A stretch of 32,151 nucleotides of DNA from assembly GCF_016680995.1 (NCBI RefSeq), contig NZ_JAEQMG010000013.1, positions 1-32,151 on the forward strand, in the 5' to 3' direction. Shown here in pieces: positions 25,560-32,151 of this stretch (the first letter of the stretch is position 1; each line of letters opens with the position of its first letter). Under the pieces are notes generated by a model, which ran no database searches, was not told the origin of the DNA, and saw only the letters and a list, made by a program, of their open reading frames with translations. Made by a program: the position numbers and the translations under genes. The DNA comes from Ruminococcus difficilis. Lineage in GTDB: Bacteria; Bacillota_A; Clostridia; Oscillospirales; Acutalibacteraceae.

Positions 25560-26602
25560 ATATCAACATTTATCAGATTGACACATCAAGGGACAGAAAG
25601 CGGATTTGCTTTTTCGGGCTTGATGAAATCAAAGAATTGACGGGAGTAGATACGCTGAACAGCGGTATATATGATAAGATTTTCAGCGGCGATGTTGACT
25701 GCAATAATCTTGAAGCTGTGTACCGTATGTTTAACACCGACCATCCCGCAGGCTACACAGGGAGATCACTTTCTGTTTCCGATGTCGTAGAAATAACGGA
25801 CGGTGACAAAAAAGGATTCTATTTCTGTGACAATATCGGCTTTCAGAAAATCGACTTTGACAGCTCGCTGTGCAAGGACTTGACCGCAACAGAAAAGCTA
25901 TCCGTGCTTTTGATTCAGCCCGGCAAAGCTTCGAGAATGGTCGAGATTCCTGATACTCTTGACGCGATGCAGGAGCTTGTCGGCGGCTATATCGAGGAAT
26001 ATATGCCGTTCGATGATGAAGTCGCCATTATCGTAAACGAGGAAGGAAAACTCAAGGGATTGCCGCCAAACAGAGCGATCTACGCTGAAAAGGCTGAAAC
26101 AGAAATACCGTCTTACGCAGAGCTGAAACGGATTTTTATGGAGGCTGAGAGCGTTAGAAAGCATCTTACAGCTCATATCACTTTTACAGCCGACAGTTTC
26201 AAAAAAGAGTATTCAGAGCAGTCGAGAACGTATGTAGTGAGCAGCGACAACAAGGCTTATTGGAGCAAACATCTCGGCTTATCTATCTTCGGTTCGTGCC
26301 TTGACGGAACCGATCAGCGTGTCAATCTCGATAAGTATATGGCGGAGGAACACGGCGGAGCTGATGGTTGGAAGGTAGAAAAATGTGTTTTGGTATCTTC
26401 CGAAAAGGAGATTGCCGATGTGATTGTCGGCGATTTCTTCATCGTAAAAGCTCCCGTCGATTCTGAAAAATACCAGAGTTTGACGAAGGATTTAGAGAAA
26501 AAATACTCCGAAAAATTCAAATATCCCGAAAGATTTTACCGTCAGAACGGCGAGATAAAAGTCCATCAAATCAAACCGAAGGAGCGTTCAGACGCTCGAT
26601 AA
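25556..26602 (+). CDS. YodL / DUF3846 domain protein
   Basis: This 348-residue protein has an N-terminal YodL-like domain (about 1-105; YQIDTSRDRKRICF, then FSGDVDCNNLEAVYRMFN and RSLSVSDVVEI), a DUF3846-like domain (about 115-185; LLIQPGKASRMVEIPDT, IVNEEGKLKGLPPNRAIY) and a C-terminal module (about 190-345; YVVSSDNKAYWSKHLGLSIFGS, then YMAEEHGGADGWKVEKC) that I recall only from ICE accessory proteins. No catalytic motif is visible. It is coupled to the upstream Toprim gene by ATGA overlap and precedes the oriT/mobC region. Its biological role is unknown. Confidence 0.85.
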   Translation: MNINIYQIDTSRDRKRICFFGLDEIKELTGVDTLNSGIYDKIFSGDVDCNNLEAVYRMFNTDHPAGYTGRSLSVSDVVEITDGDKKGFYFCDNIGFQKIDFDSSLCKDLTATEKLSVLLIQPGKASRMVEIPDTLDAMQELVGGYIEEYMPFDDEVAIIVNEEGKLKGLPPNRAIYAEKAETEIPSYAELKRIFMEAESVRKHLTAHITFTADSFKKEYSEQSRTYVVSSDNKAYWSKHLGLSIFGSCLDGTDQRVNLDKYMAEEHGGADGWKVEKCVLVSSEKEIADVIVGDFFIVKAPVDSEKYQSLTKDLEKKYSEKFKYPERFYRQNGEIKVHQIKPKERSDAR

Positions 26603-26634
26603 ATCACATCTTGTATAGTAAATGTTAATTCTTA

Positions 26635-26695
26635 GCAAGCAGTGTATTTTTACTCCTACCCGTAAAAATACGCTTGTTAGGGGGCGCTCCCCTAA
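26635..26695. other. Probable oriT region of the ICE (hairpins upstream of mobC)
   Basis: GTATTTTTAC (26644-26653) and GTAAAAATAC (26662-26671) form a perfect 10-bp stem, extended by CAAGC/GCTTG outside it. A second perfect stem TTAGGGG/CCCCTAA (26677-26683 with 26689-26695) follows, then TACCCC. The region is noncoding and directly precedes mobC and the relaxase gene, the usual oriT position in such ICEs. A nick site is not assigned. Confidence 0.55.
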
Positions 26696-26723
26696 TACCC
26701 CGAATAAAGGAAGGTGATACACA

Positions 26724-27065
26724 ATGCGAAGAACGGTAAAGAAGCAGTATTGGCTAACGCCGGACGAGGACGCTGAGCTGAAAAAGAAAGCCAAAGCGAC
26801 CTGTCTGACAGAGGCGGCGCTGACACGATTTCTGATAAACGGTTTTGTCCCAAAGCAAAAGCCCGACGAAAAGGTCGAGGAGTTTTTGCACCAGCTCATT
26901 ATGCTCGGCAACAACCTTAACAAACTTCTTGCTAAAGCCTATTCGCTGAATTTTATAGACACGCCGATTCTGCAAAAGGAAATGCAGAAATGGAATCAGT
27001 TTCAGCTTGCGGTAGAGAAAGAATTTCTGTGTCCCGAAAAGAGTGATCTGTTTGGCGATAAGTAA
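26724..27065 (+). CDS. mobC: MobC-like relaxosome accessory protein
   Basis: This 113-residue protein follows AAGGAAGGTG and starts MRRTVKKQYWLTPDEDAEL. The N-terminal half (YWLTPDEDAELKKKAKATC, TEAALTRFLINGF) is a ribbon-helix-helix domain, and the segment LIMLGNNLNKLLAKAYS is characteristic of MobC proteins that load relaxase at oriT. It is the first gene after the hairpin region at 26635-26695 and overlaps the relaxase start by 14 bases. DNA binding at oriT is known for the family and inferred here. Confidence 0.85.
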   Translation: MRRTVKKQYWLTPDEDAELKKKAKATCLTEAALTRFLINGFVPKQKPDEKVEEFLHQLIMLGNNLNKLLAKAYSLNFIDTPILQKEMQKWNQFQLAVEKEFLCPEKSDLFGDK

Positions 27066-28425
27066 ATTATGGACGGTACGGGATAATCTTTGGAAAGTAT
27101 TAGATTATGCTGCTAATCCAAATAAGACTTTCAATCCGAAGTTTTCCGATGAGCAATATCAGGCTCTTGCCGATGTGCTGTCCTACGCAAAGGACGAGGA
27201 GAAAACCGAACAGCAGTTTTTTGTTCAGGGCATCAATTGTAATCCGGCGATTGCGCGCCAACAGTTTATAGAAGTAAAGGAGAGGTTCGGAAAGACCGAT
27301 GGTATTCAAGCCTATCACGGCTATCTCAGCTTCAAGGAACAGGATATTACGCCAGATCAGGCGCAGGCGATTGGTATGGAGTTTGCACAAAGAGTTTGGG
27401 GCAAACGCTTTCAGGTGTTAGTGACTACACATCTGAATACACAGCACCTACATTGCCATTTTGTGCTGAATTCCATTTCCTTTGTTGACGGTAAACGCTG
27501 TCAGGATACCTCTTGGTTTAAGTTTCGCCATATCGCCGATGAGATATGTCAGGAACACGGCTTGTATTACAATCCAAATCCGAAAAGAAATGTGTTGACC
27601 GATTATCATATTACTGAGAAAGAAAAAGCCGGTATGCCTACGCGCTATTCTTTACTTCGTGAAGCGATTGACACGGCGATTGAGCATAGCGGCAGCTTGA
27701 AGGAGTTTGAAAAGAACCTCCAAAAGCTCGGCTATCAGTATCAGCTCAGCGAAAGCCGCAAGTATTGGACGGTCACGCCAGTCGGCAGAAAGAAGCCTAT
27801 CCGACTTATCAATCTCGGTGAGAACTATTCCAACGCCGCTATCCGTCAAAGACTTCTTGAAAACAGCAGCCGCCTTGACTTGAAACCGTTTCATCCGCAG
27901 ACGGTCGTCATTCGTCAGTATCACTTGCCTACACGGGAGGATAGGATCAAAAAGCGCGGCGGTTTATACGGTATGTATCTCTACTACTGTTACCGCCTCG
28001 GCTATTTGCCGAAATACAAGATAAAACAGAATACGGCTCGGCTTCATTATCTGCTAAGAGAAGATTTGATGAAGCTGGATAAGCTGACCGCAGAAACAAC
28101 GCTGCTTGGCAGAGAGAACATTCAATCTGTTGAGCAGCTTGTTATATATAAAGGTTCAGTCGAGAACGAAATAAAAACCTTGACCGAGGATAGAGCGCAG
28201 CTTTATAGGCAACGGAGGATGAAGGCTTTTGAAGCTAAGCGTCCCGAAATCAAGGCAAAGATTTCTTCTCTTACTGATAAATTATGGAAGCTCCGCAAGG
28301 AACTTCGCCTGTGCGATGACGTTTTGGAGAGGTCGGATGAAATCCGGCATAACCTTGAACAAGTCATTGCAGAGGAAGAAAAAACACAAGGAAAGGAGGC
28401 GCGCAGTTATGACCAATGGCGGTGA
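27052..28425 (+). CDS. MOBP-type relaxase (MobA/VirD2-like)
   Basis: This protein of 457 residues nicks the ICE oriT and stays covalently attached to the transferred strand. A TTG start at 27052 gives MAISKLWTVRDNLWKVLDYAANPNKT, matching the N-terminus usual for this family; a GTG at 27043 would add MIC, and no ATG is in frame nearby. Tyr19 in LDYAANP is the likely catalytic tyrosine. The metal motif is HLNTQHLHCHF (His127, 132, 134, 136). The middle (about 195-290) includes a charged DNA-binding-like part, and the C-terminus (about 345-457) is coiled coil. The gene overlaps mobC and pcfB, so all three are translationally linked. Confidence 0.92.
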   Translation: MAISKLWTVRDNLWKVLDYAANPNKTFNPKFSDEQYQALADVLSYAKDEEKTEQQFFVQGINCNPAIARQQFIEVKERFGKTDGIQAYHGYLSFKEQDITPDQAQAIGMEFAQRVWGKRFQVLVTTHLNTQHLHCHFVLNSISFVDGKRCQDTSWFKFRHIADEICQEHGLYYNPNPKRNVLTDYHITEKEKAGMPTRYSLLREAIDTAIEHSGSLKEFEKNLQKLGYQYQLSESRKYWTVTPVGRKKPIRLINLGENYSNAAIRQRLLENSSRLDLKPFHPQTVVIRQYHLPTREDRIKKRGGLYGMYLYYCYRLGYLPKYKIKQNTARLHYLLREDLMKLDKLTAETTLLGRENIQSVEQLVIYKGSVENEIKTLTEDRAQLYRQRRMKAFEAKRPEIKAKISSLTDKLWKLRKELRLCDDVLERSDEIRHNLEQVIAEEEKTQGKEARSYDQWR

Positions 28426-29200
28426 TGCTGCCGAACAGGTTGTCAGACTATCGCTCGAAGGCTTTGAAGTCGCGGCGAAGCTGTCCGGCTCGGCGGCAAA
28501 AGAAATCGCGCTGTTACTCATTTCTGTCTTGAAGCAGGAACACAAAACCAAAGGCAAGGCTCGACTTACCAATATGATCAAGTCCGGCAAGGAGCTAAAG
28601 GTTTTTTCCATTCCGCAGAAGGACTTGAAAAAGTTTGTGCAGCAGGCTAAACGGTACGGCGTTCTTTACAATGTTCTCAGGGATAGGAACAGCAAGTCCG
28701 ATAATTCCCCTGTAGATATTATCGCCCGTGCCGAGGACGCATCCAAAATCCAGCGTATCGTTGACCGCTTTGAACTTGGTAAGGTGGATAAGGCATCTAT
28801 TGTATCTGAGGCAGAGAAGGATATAGCCGACAGAAAAGAAGCCGAGATCGAACGCCCCGTCAAGACAAAAGGACAGCTTATCGTTGAAGAAACCGTTGGG
28901 AAAAAGAACAAGGAAACACGCAGCCATTCAAACCCCAATGCAGCCAAAACGGACAAAAGCCCTCCGTCAAGGCGTTCCTCAGATCGGAAATCAACGCGCT
29001 CTGATAAGGGTAAAGCAAAACAGCCTGATAAGCCTTCCGTTCGGGAGGAACTTGAACGTATAAAGGCTCAGTCGGACAAGAGCAAAGGAGCAGATCGCAA
29101 GGTTCCCGAAAAGAAAGCGGAGAAAAAAACTCCGACAAAAAACGGTCAGACTAAGCATAAACAGCCTAAACCAAAAAAGAAAAAATCAAAGGAGAGATAA
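28409..29200 (+). CDS. pcfB: PcfB-like relaxosome adaptor (DUF3801)
   Basis: This 263-residue protein starts at 28409 after GAAAGGAGG and overlaps the relaxase end by 17 bases. The first 130 residues (VVRLSLEGFEVAAKLSGSAAKE, LTNMIKSGKELKVFSI, DLKKFVQQAKRYGVLYNVL) match the PcfB/DUF3801 domain of pCF10-type systems, which docks relaxosomes to the VirD4 coupling protein. The remaining half is a long, disordered, Lys/Ser/Asp-rich basic tail (about 145-263) ending KPKKKKSKER. Such tails commonly bind DNA or the coupling protein. Position between relaxase and VirD4 fits this role. Confidence 0.88.
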   Translation: MTNGGDAAEQVVRLSLEGFEVAAKLSGSAAKEIALLLISVLKQEHKTKGKARLTNMIKSGKELKVFSIPQKDLKKFVQQAKRYGVLYNVLRDRNSKSDNSPVDIIARAEDASKIQRIVDRFELGKVDKASIVSEAEKDIADRKEAEIERPVKTKGQLIVEETVGKKNKETRSHSNPNAAKTDKSPPSRRSSDRKSTRSDKGKAKQPDKPSVREELERIKAQSDKSKGADRKVPEKKAEKKTPTKNGQTKHKQPKPKKKKSKER

Positions 29201-29206
29201 TTCCTT

Positions 29207-30103
29207 ATGACAAAGGATTTTATTGCCAAAAGAAATAATCGTCAGCAGAACACCCGGCGCGAGCAGCTCAGTCCGCAGGAATGGGCGGAGAAAAAACAGC
29301 TCGAAAAAGAATCTGTTTATCAGTTGATTGACAGCACAGCCGAGGAGATTTCCGAGAATCCCGACAAGCTCAAGGCGTTCCTCGATGTGCAGGCGCGTAT
29401 GGACAAGTATTCGTCCGCTAACGCCCTGCTAATTTACAGCCAGCTTCCCGAAGCAACACGGCTCAAGGATTTTGCAGGCTGGGGCGAGGACAATGTCCGC
29501 GTGAAGAAAGGCGCAAAGAGCATTTCCATTCTGGAGCCTGTGGAGTACACCAAAAGCGACGGCTCACAGGGTATCTCCTATAATGTGAAGAAAATGTTTG
29601 ATGTGTCGCAGACCAACGGCAAAAAGCAGCCTGCGCCTACACTCAACCGTGACACGGATGATATTATCGCCGTGATGGTTGATACCTCGCCCGTCAATGT
29701 TGAGTTGATCGACGAAATGCCGCAGCCGGGCATGGGCGCGTTCTACAAGAACGAGGATCAAACCCTCTATATCCAGCGCGGCTTTGATGACAGCGTTAAG
29801 CTGGTACAAAACATTGCACAGGAGCTTGCGTTTGCTCAGCTTTCCATTCAGAGCGACAGCTACAGTCGCAGAGATATGGGATTCAAGGCTGTCTGCGTCG
29901 GTTATATGGTATGCAAGAAGCTCGGTGTTGAAACCAAGAGCTTTGCGGTCAACCGTATTCCCGCCGACTGGAAGGATATGGACGCGAAAGCTGTCCGTTC
30001 CGAATTGTCACAGATGCGTTCCGCTTTGGGCGAGATTGCTACCCGCGTTTCCGATGAGCTTTATCGTCAGAAGCAGGAGCGCACAAAAGACCGTGAGAGA
30101 TAA
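29207..30103 (+). CDS. ArdC-like protein with a degenerate zincin site
   Basis: This 298-residue protein has an N-terminal ArdC/LtrC-like single-strand-binding domain (about 35-130; LKAFLDVQARMDKYSSANALL, LKDFAGWGEDNVRVKKGAKSI). The C-terminal half aligns by eye with the zincin-like part of ArdC proteins, where HExxH is expected; here the segment reads NIAQELAFAQL, so both histidines are missing (QELAF). It is therefore predicted to be catalytically dead but may still bind DNA. ArdC-type proteins protect incoming ICE DNA. It lies in the same transcript as pcfB, 6 bases after it. Confidence 0.75.
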   Translation: MTKDFIAKRNNRQQNTRREQLSPQEWAEKKQLEKESVYQLIDSTAEEISENPDKLKAFLDVQARMDKYSSANALLIYSQLPEATRLKDFAGWGEDNVRVKKGAKSISILEPVEYTKSDGSQGISYNVKKMFDVSQTNGKKQPAPTLNRDTDDIIAVMVDTSPVNVELIDEMPQPGMGAFYKNEDQTLYIQRGFDDSVKLVQNIAQELAFAQLSIQSDSYSRRDMGFKAVCVGYMVCKKLGVETKSFAVNRIPADWKDMDAKAVRSELSQMRSALGEIATRVSDELYRQKQERTKDRER

Positions 30104-30118
30104 TCGGAGGTGCTTTCC

Positions 30119-30316
30119 GTGAAAGAGCCTCATTATCATCTCTACCTCGACGATGACGAGCATAGTATCATCATTCGTTCTCTGAATACGCTGAAAACGG
30201 AGCTGATAGAGAACGGCATCACCACCGACGCGGTGGACGATCTGATTGTAAAGGTCGGTCACGCGCCGCAGAAAAAGCTCAAGGTAGTTGAAAAGAGCGT
30301 AGATGATGCGAGGTAA
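30119..30316 (+). CDS. Small conserved ICE protein (65 aa)
   Basis: The start is taken as GTG at 30119, 8 bases after ATCGGAGG (30103-30110); a GTG at 30110 overlaps that site. The protein starts VKEPHYHLYLDDDEHSIIIR (V read as Met) and continues with a helical LKTELIENGITTDAVDDL and a basic end. No named domain is recognised, though similar short proteins sit before VirD4 in related ICEs as far as I recall. It overlaps the VirD4 start by 14 bases, so translation is coupled. A helper role for VirD4 is inferred from position only. Confidence 0.7.
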   Translation: MKEPHYHLYLDDDEHSIIIRSLNTLKTELIENGITTDAVDDLIVKVGHAPQKKLKVVEKSVDDAR

Positions 30317-32105
30317 CGATAAAAAGACCGTTCTGATTTTATCGGTAATAGGTATCGTCCCTGTTGTTTGGATTGCGCTGTGTGTCGCGCCTTTCGCAAA
30401 GGGCGGACTTGTAGAGATGTTATCCTCTTTATCGAAAGCCTTTGAGAATCCGTTGAATATCAAGTTGTGTGAGGACAGCCTAAAAACTGTCCTCATTTTT
30501 CTTGCCGTCTATTTTGTGGGTATCGGTATCTATCTTTCAACACGGAGGAACTATCGCCGCGGCGAAGAACACGGCTCCGCTAAATGGGGCGAAGCCGAGA
30601 AGATCAACAAGAAGTACCGTCAGCGAAACGACTTCAAGAATAAGCTGATGACGCAGAATGTTCGGATCGGACTAAACGCCAAGAAGCACAGACGTAATCT
30701 TAACACACTTGTATGCGGCGGCTCCGGCGCAGGCAAAACGCGGTTTTACTGCAAGCCTAACCTAATGCAATGCAATACGTCCTTTGTTATCCTCGATCCT
30801 AAAGGAGAAATTCTGAGAGATACAGGCAATTTGCTTGAAGCAGAGGGCTATGAAATCCGAGTGCTTGACTTGCTCAATATGGAGCGCAGTCATTGCTACA
30901 ATCCGTTCGTGTATATCCAGAACGATAACGATATTCAAAAGCTGGTCACTAATCTTTTCAAAGCCACTACGCCGAAAGGCTCGCAGAGCAACGATCCCTT
31001 TTGGGACACATCCGCTTCAATGCTGTTGACCGCCTTGATGTGTTATCTTCATCACGAAGCGCCTGTTGAAGAACAGAATTTCCCGATGGTAATGGAAATG
31101 CTCAGAGCAGGCGCGATTGAGGACGAAGAAAGCAACGACGATACGCCGCTTGATATTCTGTTTCATCGGCTTGAATGCCGTAATCCCGAACACATCGCGG
31201 TCAAGTATTACAAGGGCTATCACTCAGGCTCGGCTAAAACCTTGAAATCCATTCAGATCACGCTGATCGCAAGGCTTGAAAAATTCAATCTGGACAGCGT
31301 AGCCGCGCTGACCGCAACCGACGAGATGGATTTATCATTGTTGGGACAGAAAAGGACAGCTTTGTTTGCGCTTATTCCCGACAATGATTCAAGCTTCAAT
31401 TTCTTGGTATCCATTCTCTATACGCAGTTGTTTCAGCAGCTTTTCCACGATGCAGACTTTGTTTACAAAGGAGCTTTGCCTGTTCCCGTCCATTTTCTGA
31501 TGGACGAATTTGCGAATGTTTCGCTGCCTGACGATTTTGATAAAGACCTTGCTACAATGCGCTCGCGCGGCGTATCGGTCAGTATCATCTTGCAGAACTT
31601 GGCGCAGCTCAAGGCGCTGTTTGAAAAGCAATGGGAAAGTATCGTCGGCAACTGCGATGAGTTTCTGTATCTCGGCGGCAACGAGCAAAGCACACACAAA
31701 TATGTGTCCGAAATGCTCGGCAAGGAAACGATTGACACCAACACCTATGGCAAGAGTACCGGACACAGCGGTAATTATTCAACGAATTATCAGATTGTCG
31801 GCAGAGAGCTGATGACTCCCGATGAAGTCAGATTGCTCGATAACGACTATGCAATCCTCTTTATCAGAGGTGAACGTCCCGTAAAGGACTTGAAGTACGA
31901 TATATTAAAGCATCCCAATGTTGACCTGACAGCCGACGGTAACGGAGGAATATACCAACACGGCGAGGTTCGAGATGATGTTGCCTCAATTCAGCTTGAG
32001 AGCTTTGATGTATCTTGGATTGAAAAAGCCGAAACCTTTGAAACAAGCTATGAACTGAAATCCAGCGAAGAGCTTGAAGAAGAATTCTTAAATGAACAGG
32101 AGTAA
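30303..32105 (+). CDS. virD4: VirD4/TraG-family type IV coupling protein
   Basis: This 600-residue membrane ATPase recruits the relaxosome to the mating channel. Two N-terminal transmembrane segments lie at about 7-30 (LILSVIGIVPVVWIALCVA) and 60-80 (VLIFLAVYFVGIGIYL). The motor domain has Walker A GSGAGKTRF (about 139-147), ILDPKGE (about 162-168) and Walker B FLMDEFAN (about 398-405), then RSRGVSVSIILQNLAQLKA, a conserved coupling-protein motif. The C-terminus is acidic (SSEELEEEFLNEQE). Length is normal for PcfC-like proteins of Firmicute ICEs. ATGATG at 30303/30306 gives two adjacent starts. The gene is complete and a further gene begins after it. Confidence 0.93.
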   Translation: MMRGNDKKTVLILSVIGIVPVVWIALCVAPFAKGGLVEMLSSLSKAFENPLNIKLCEDSLKTVLIFLAVYFVGIGIYLSTRRNYRRGEEHGSAKWGEAEKINKKYRQRNDFKNKLMTQNVRIGLNAKKHRRNLNTLVCGGSGAGKTRFYCKPNLMQCNTSFVILDPKGEILRDTGNLLEAEGYEIRVLDLLNMERSHCYNPFVYIQNDNDIQKLVTNLFKATTPKGSQSNDPFWDTSASMLLTALMCYLHHEAPVEEQNFPMVMEMLRAGAIEDEESNDDTPLDILFHRLECRNPEHIAVKYYKGYHSGSAKTLKSIQITLIARLEKFNLDSVAALTATDEMDLSLLGQKRTALFALIPDNDSSFNFLVSILYTQLFQQLFHDADFVYKGALPVPVHFLMDEFANVSLPDDFDKDLATMRSRGVSVSIILQNLAQLKALFEKQWESIVGNCDEFLYLGGNEQSTHKYVSEMLGKETIDTNTYGKSTGHSGNYSTNYQIVGRELMTPDEVRLLDNDYAILFIRGERPVKDLKYDILKHPNVDLTADGNGGIYQHGEVRDDVASIQLESFDVSWIEKAETFETSYELKSSEELEEEFLNEQE

Positions 32106-32111
32106 TTAACA

Positions 32112-32133
32112 ATGAGATATTCTAAAAAGAGAT
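32112..32133 (+). CDS. Start of the next ICE gene, cut off at the contig end
   Basis: ATG at 32112 follows AGGAG (32098-32102) at good spacing and encodes MRYSKKR before real sequence ends. The TAG that seems to close this frame is made from the last genomic T and the first adapter bases, so it is artificial. In related ICEs small membrane and T4SS genes follow virD4. Identity cannot be stated. Confidence 0.4.
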
Positions 32134-32151
32134 AGATCGGAAGAGCACACG
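32134..32151. other. Illumina TruSeq adapter remnant
   Basis: The last 18 bases, AGATCGGAAGAGCACACG, are identical to the start of the TruSeq read-1 adapter. They are not biological sequence and should be trimmed. Confidence 0.97.

Overview
The window is 32 kb of accessory DNA from a gut-type Firmicute, most likely a clostridial anaerobe of the Ruminococcus/Oscillospira/Lachnospira kind. This is inferred from the gene families, the AAGGAGG-type ribosome binding sites and the Tn4451-like inner element; no chromosomal marker, rRNA or tRNA is present. Nearly every gene is on the + strand. The last 18 bases (32134-32151) match an Illumina TruSeq adapter, so real sequence ends at 32133 and the contig is a truncated metagenome or draft assembly.

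Outer element (1-14917 and 22638-32133): an integrative and conjugative element (ICE) of the Tn1549-like, MOBP/VirD4 kind. In order it encodes the end of ParA, ParB, a 1392-residue thioester/Cna-B surface adhesin with a VPQTG sorting signal, a tiny membrane peptide, four small uncharacterised proteins, a giant ArdC-like/MutS-I/adenine-methylase/SNF2-helicase protein, a DUF3848-like protein, a DUF3991/Toprim protein, a YodL/DUF3846 protein, MobC, a MOBP relaxase, PcfB, an ArdC-like protein, a small conserved protein and the VirD4 coupling protein. The type IV secretion genes would follow but lie beyond the contig end. A probable oriT lies just upstream of mobC.

Inner element (about 14916-22639, 7722 bp): a complete Tn4451-family mobilizable transposon inserted into the giant helicase gene between its two helicase lobes. 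Its order is tnpX - tnpV - cargo - small Cys-rich ORF - tnpY - tnpZ - tnpW. The slot that carries catP in Tn4451 holds an Lsa/Vga-type ABC-F ribosomal protection gene. Joining the outer sequence at a GA dinucleotide restores an uninterrupted 2972-codon helicase frame. Joining the two transposon ends creates a TTGACA-N17-TATACT promoter in front of tnpX that does not exist in the integrated state. The ABC-F gene has its own promoter and a leader with short ORFs, three mutually exclusive pairing arms and a terminator, which reads as ribosome-mediated transcription attenuation. An oriT resembling those of MobV plasmids precedes tnpZ.

A second oddity is in the outer helicase gene: a complete tnpV homologue with its own ribosome binding site lies in another reading frame inside the open helicase frame (8437-8790). 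The helicase frame there encodes only a low-complexity linker. The locus is therefore a nested set: a drug-response ABC-F gene inside a mobilizable transposon, inside a helicase gene that already hosts an overprinted tnpV, inside an ICE.
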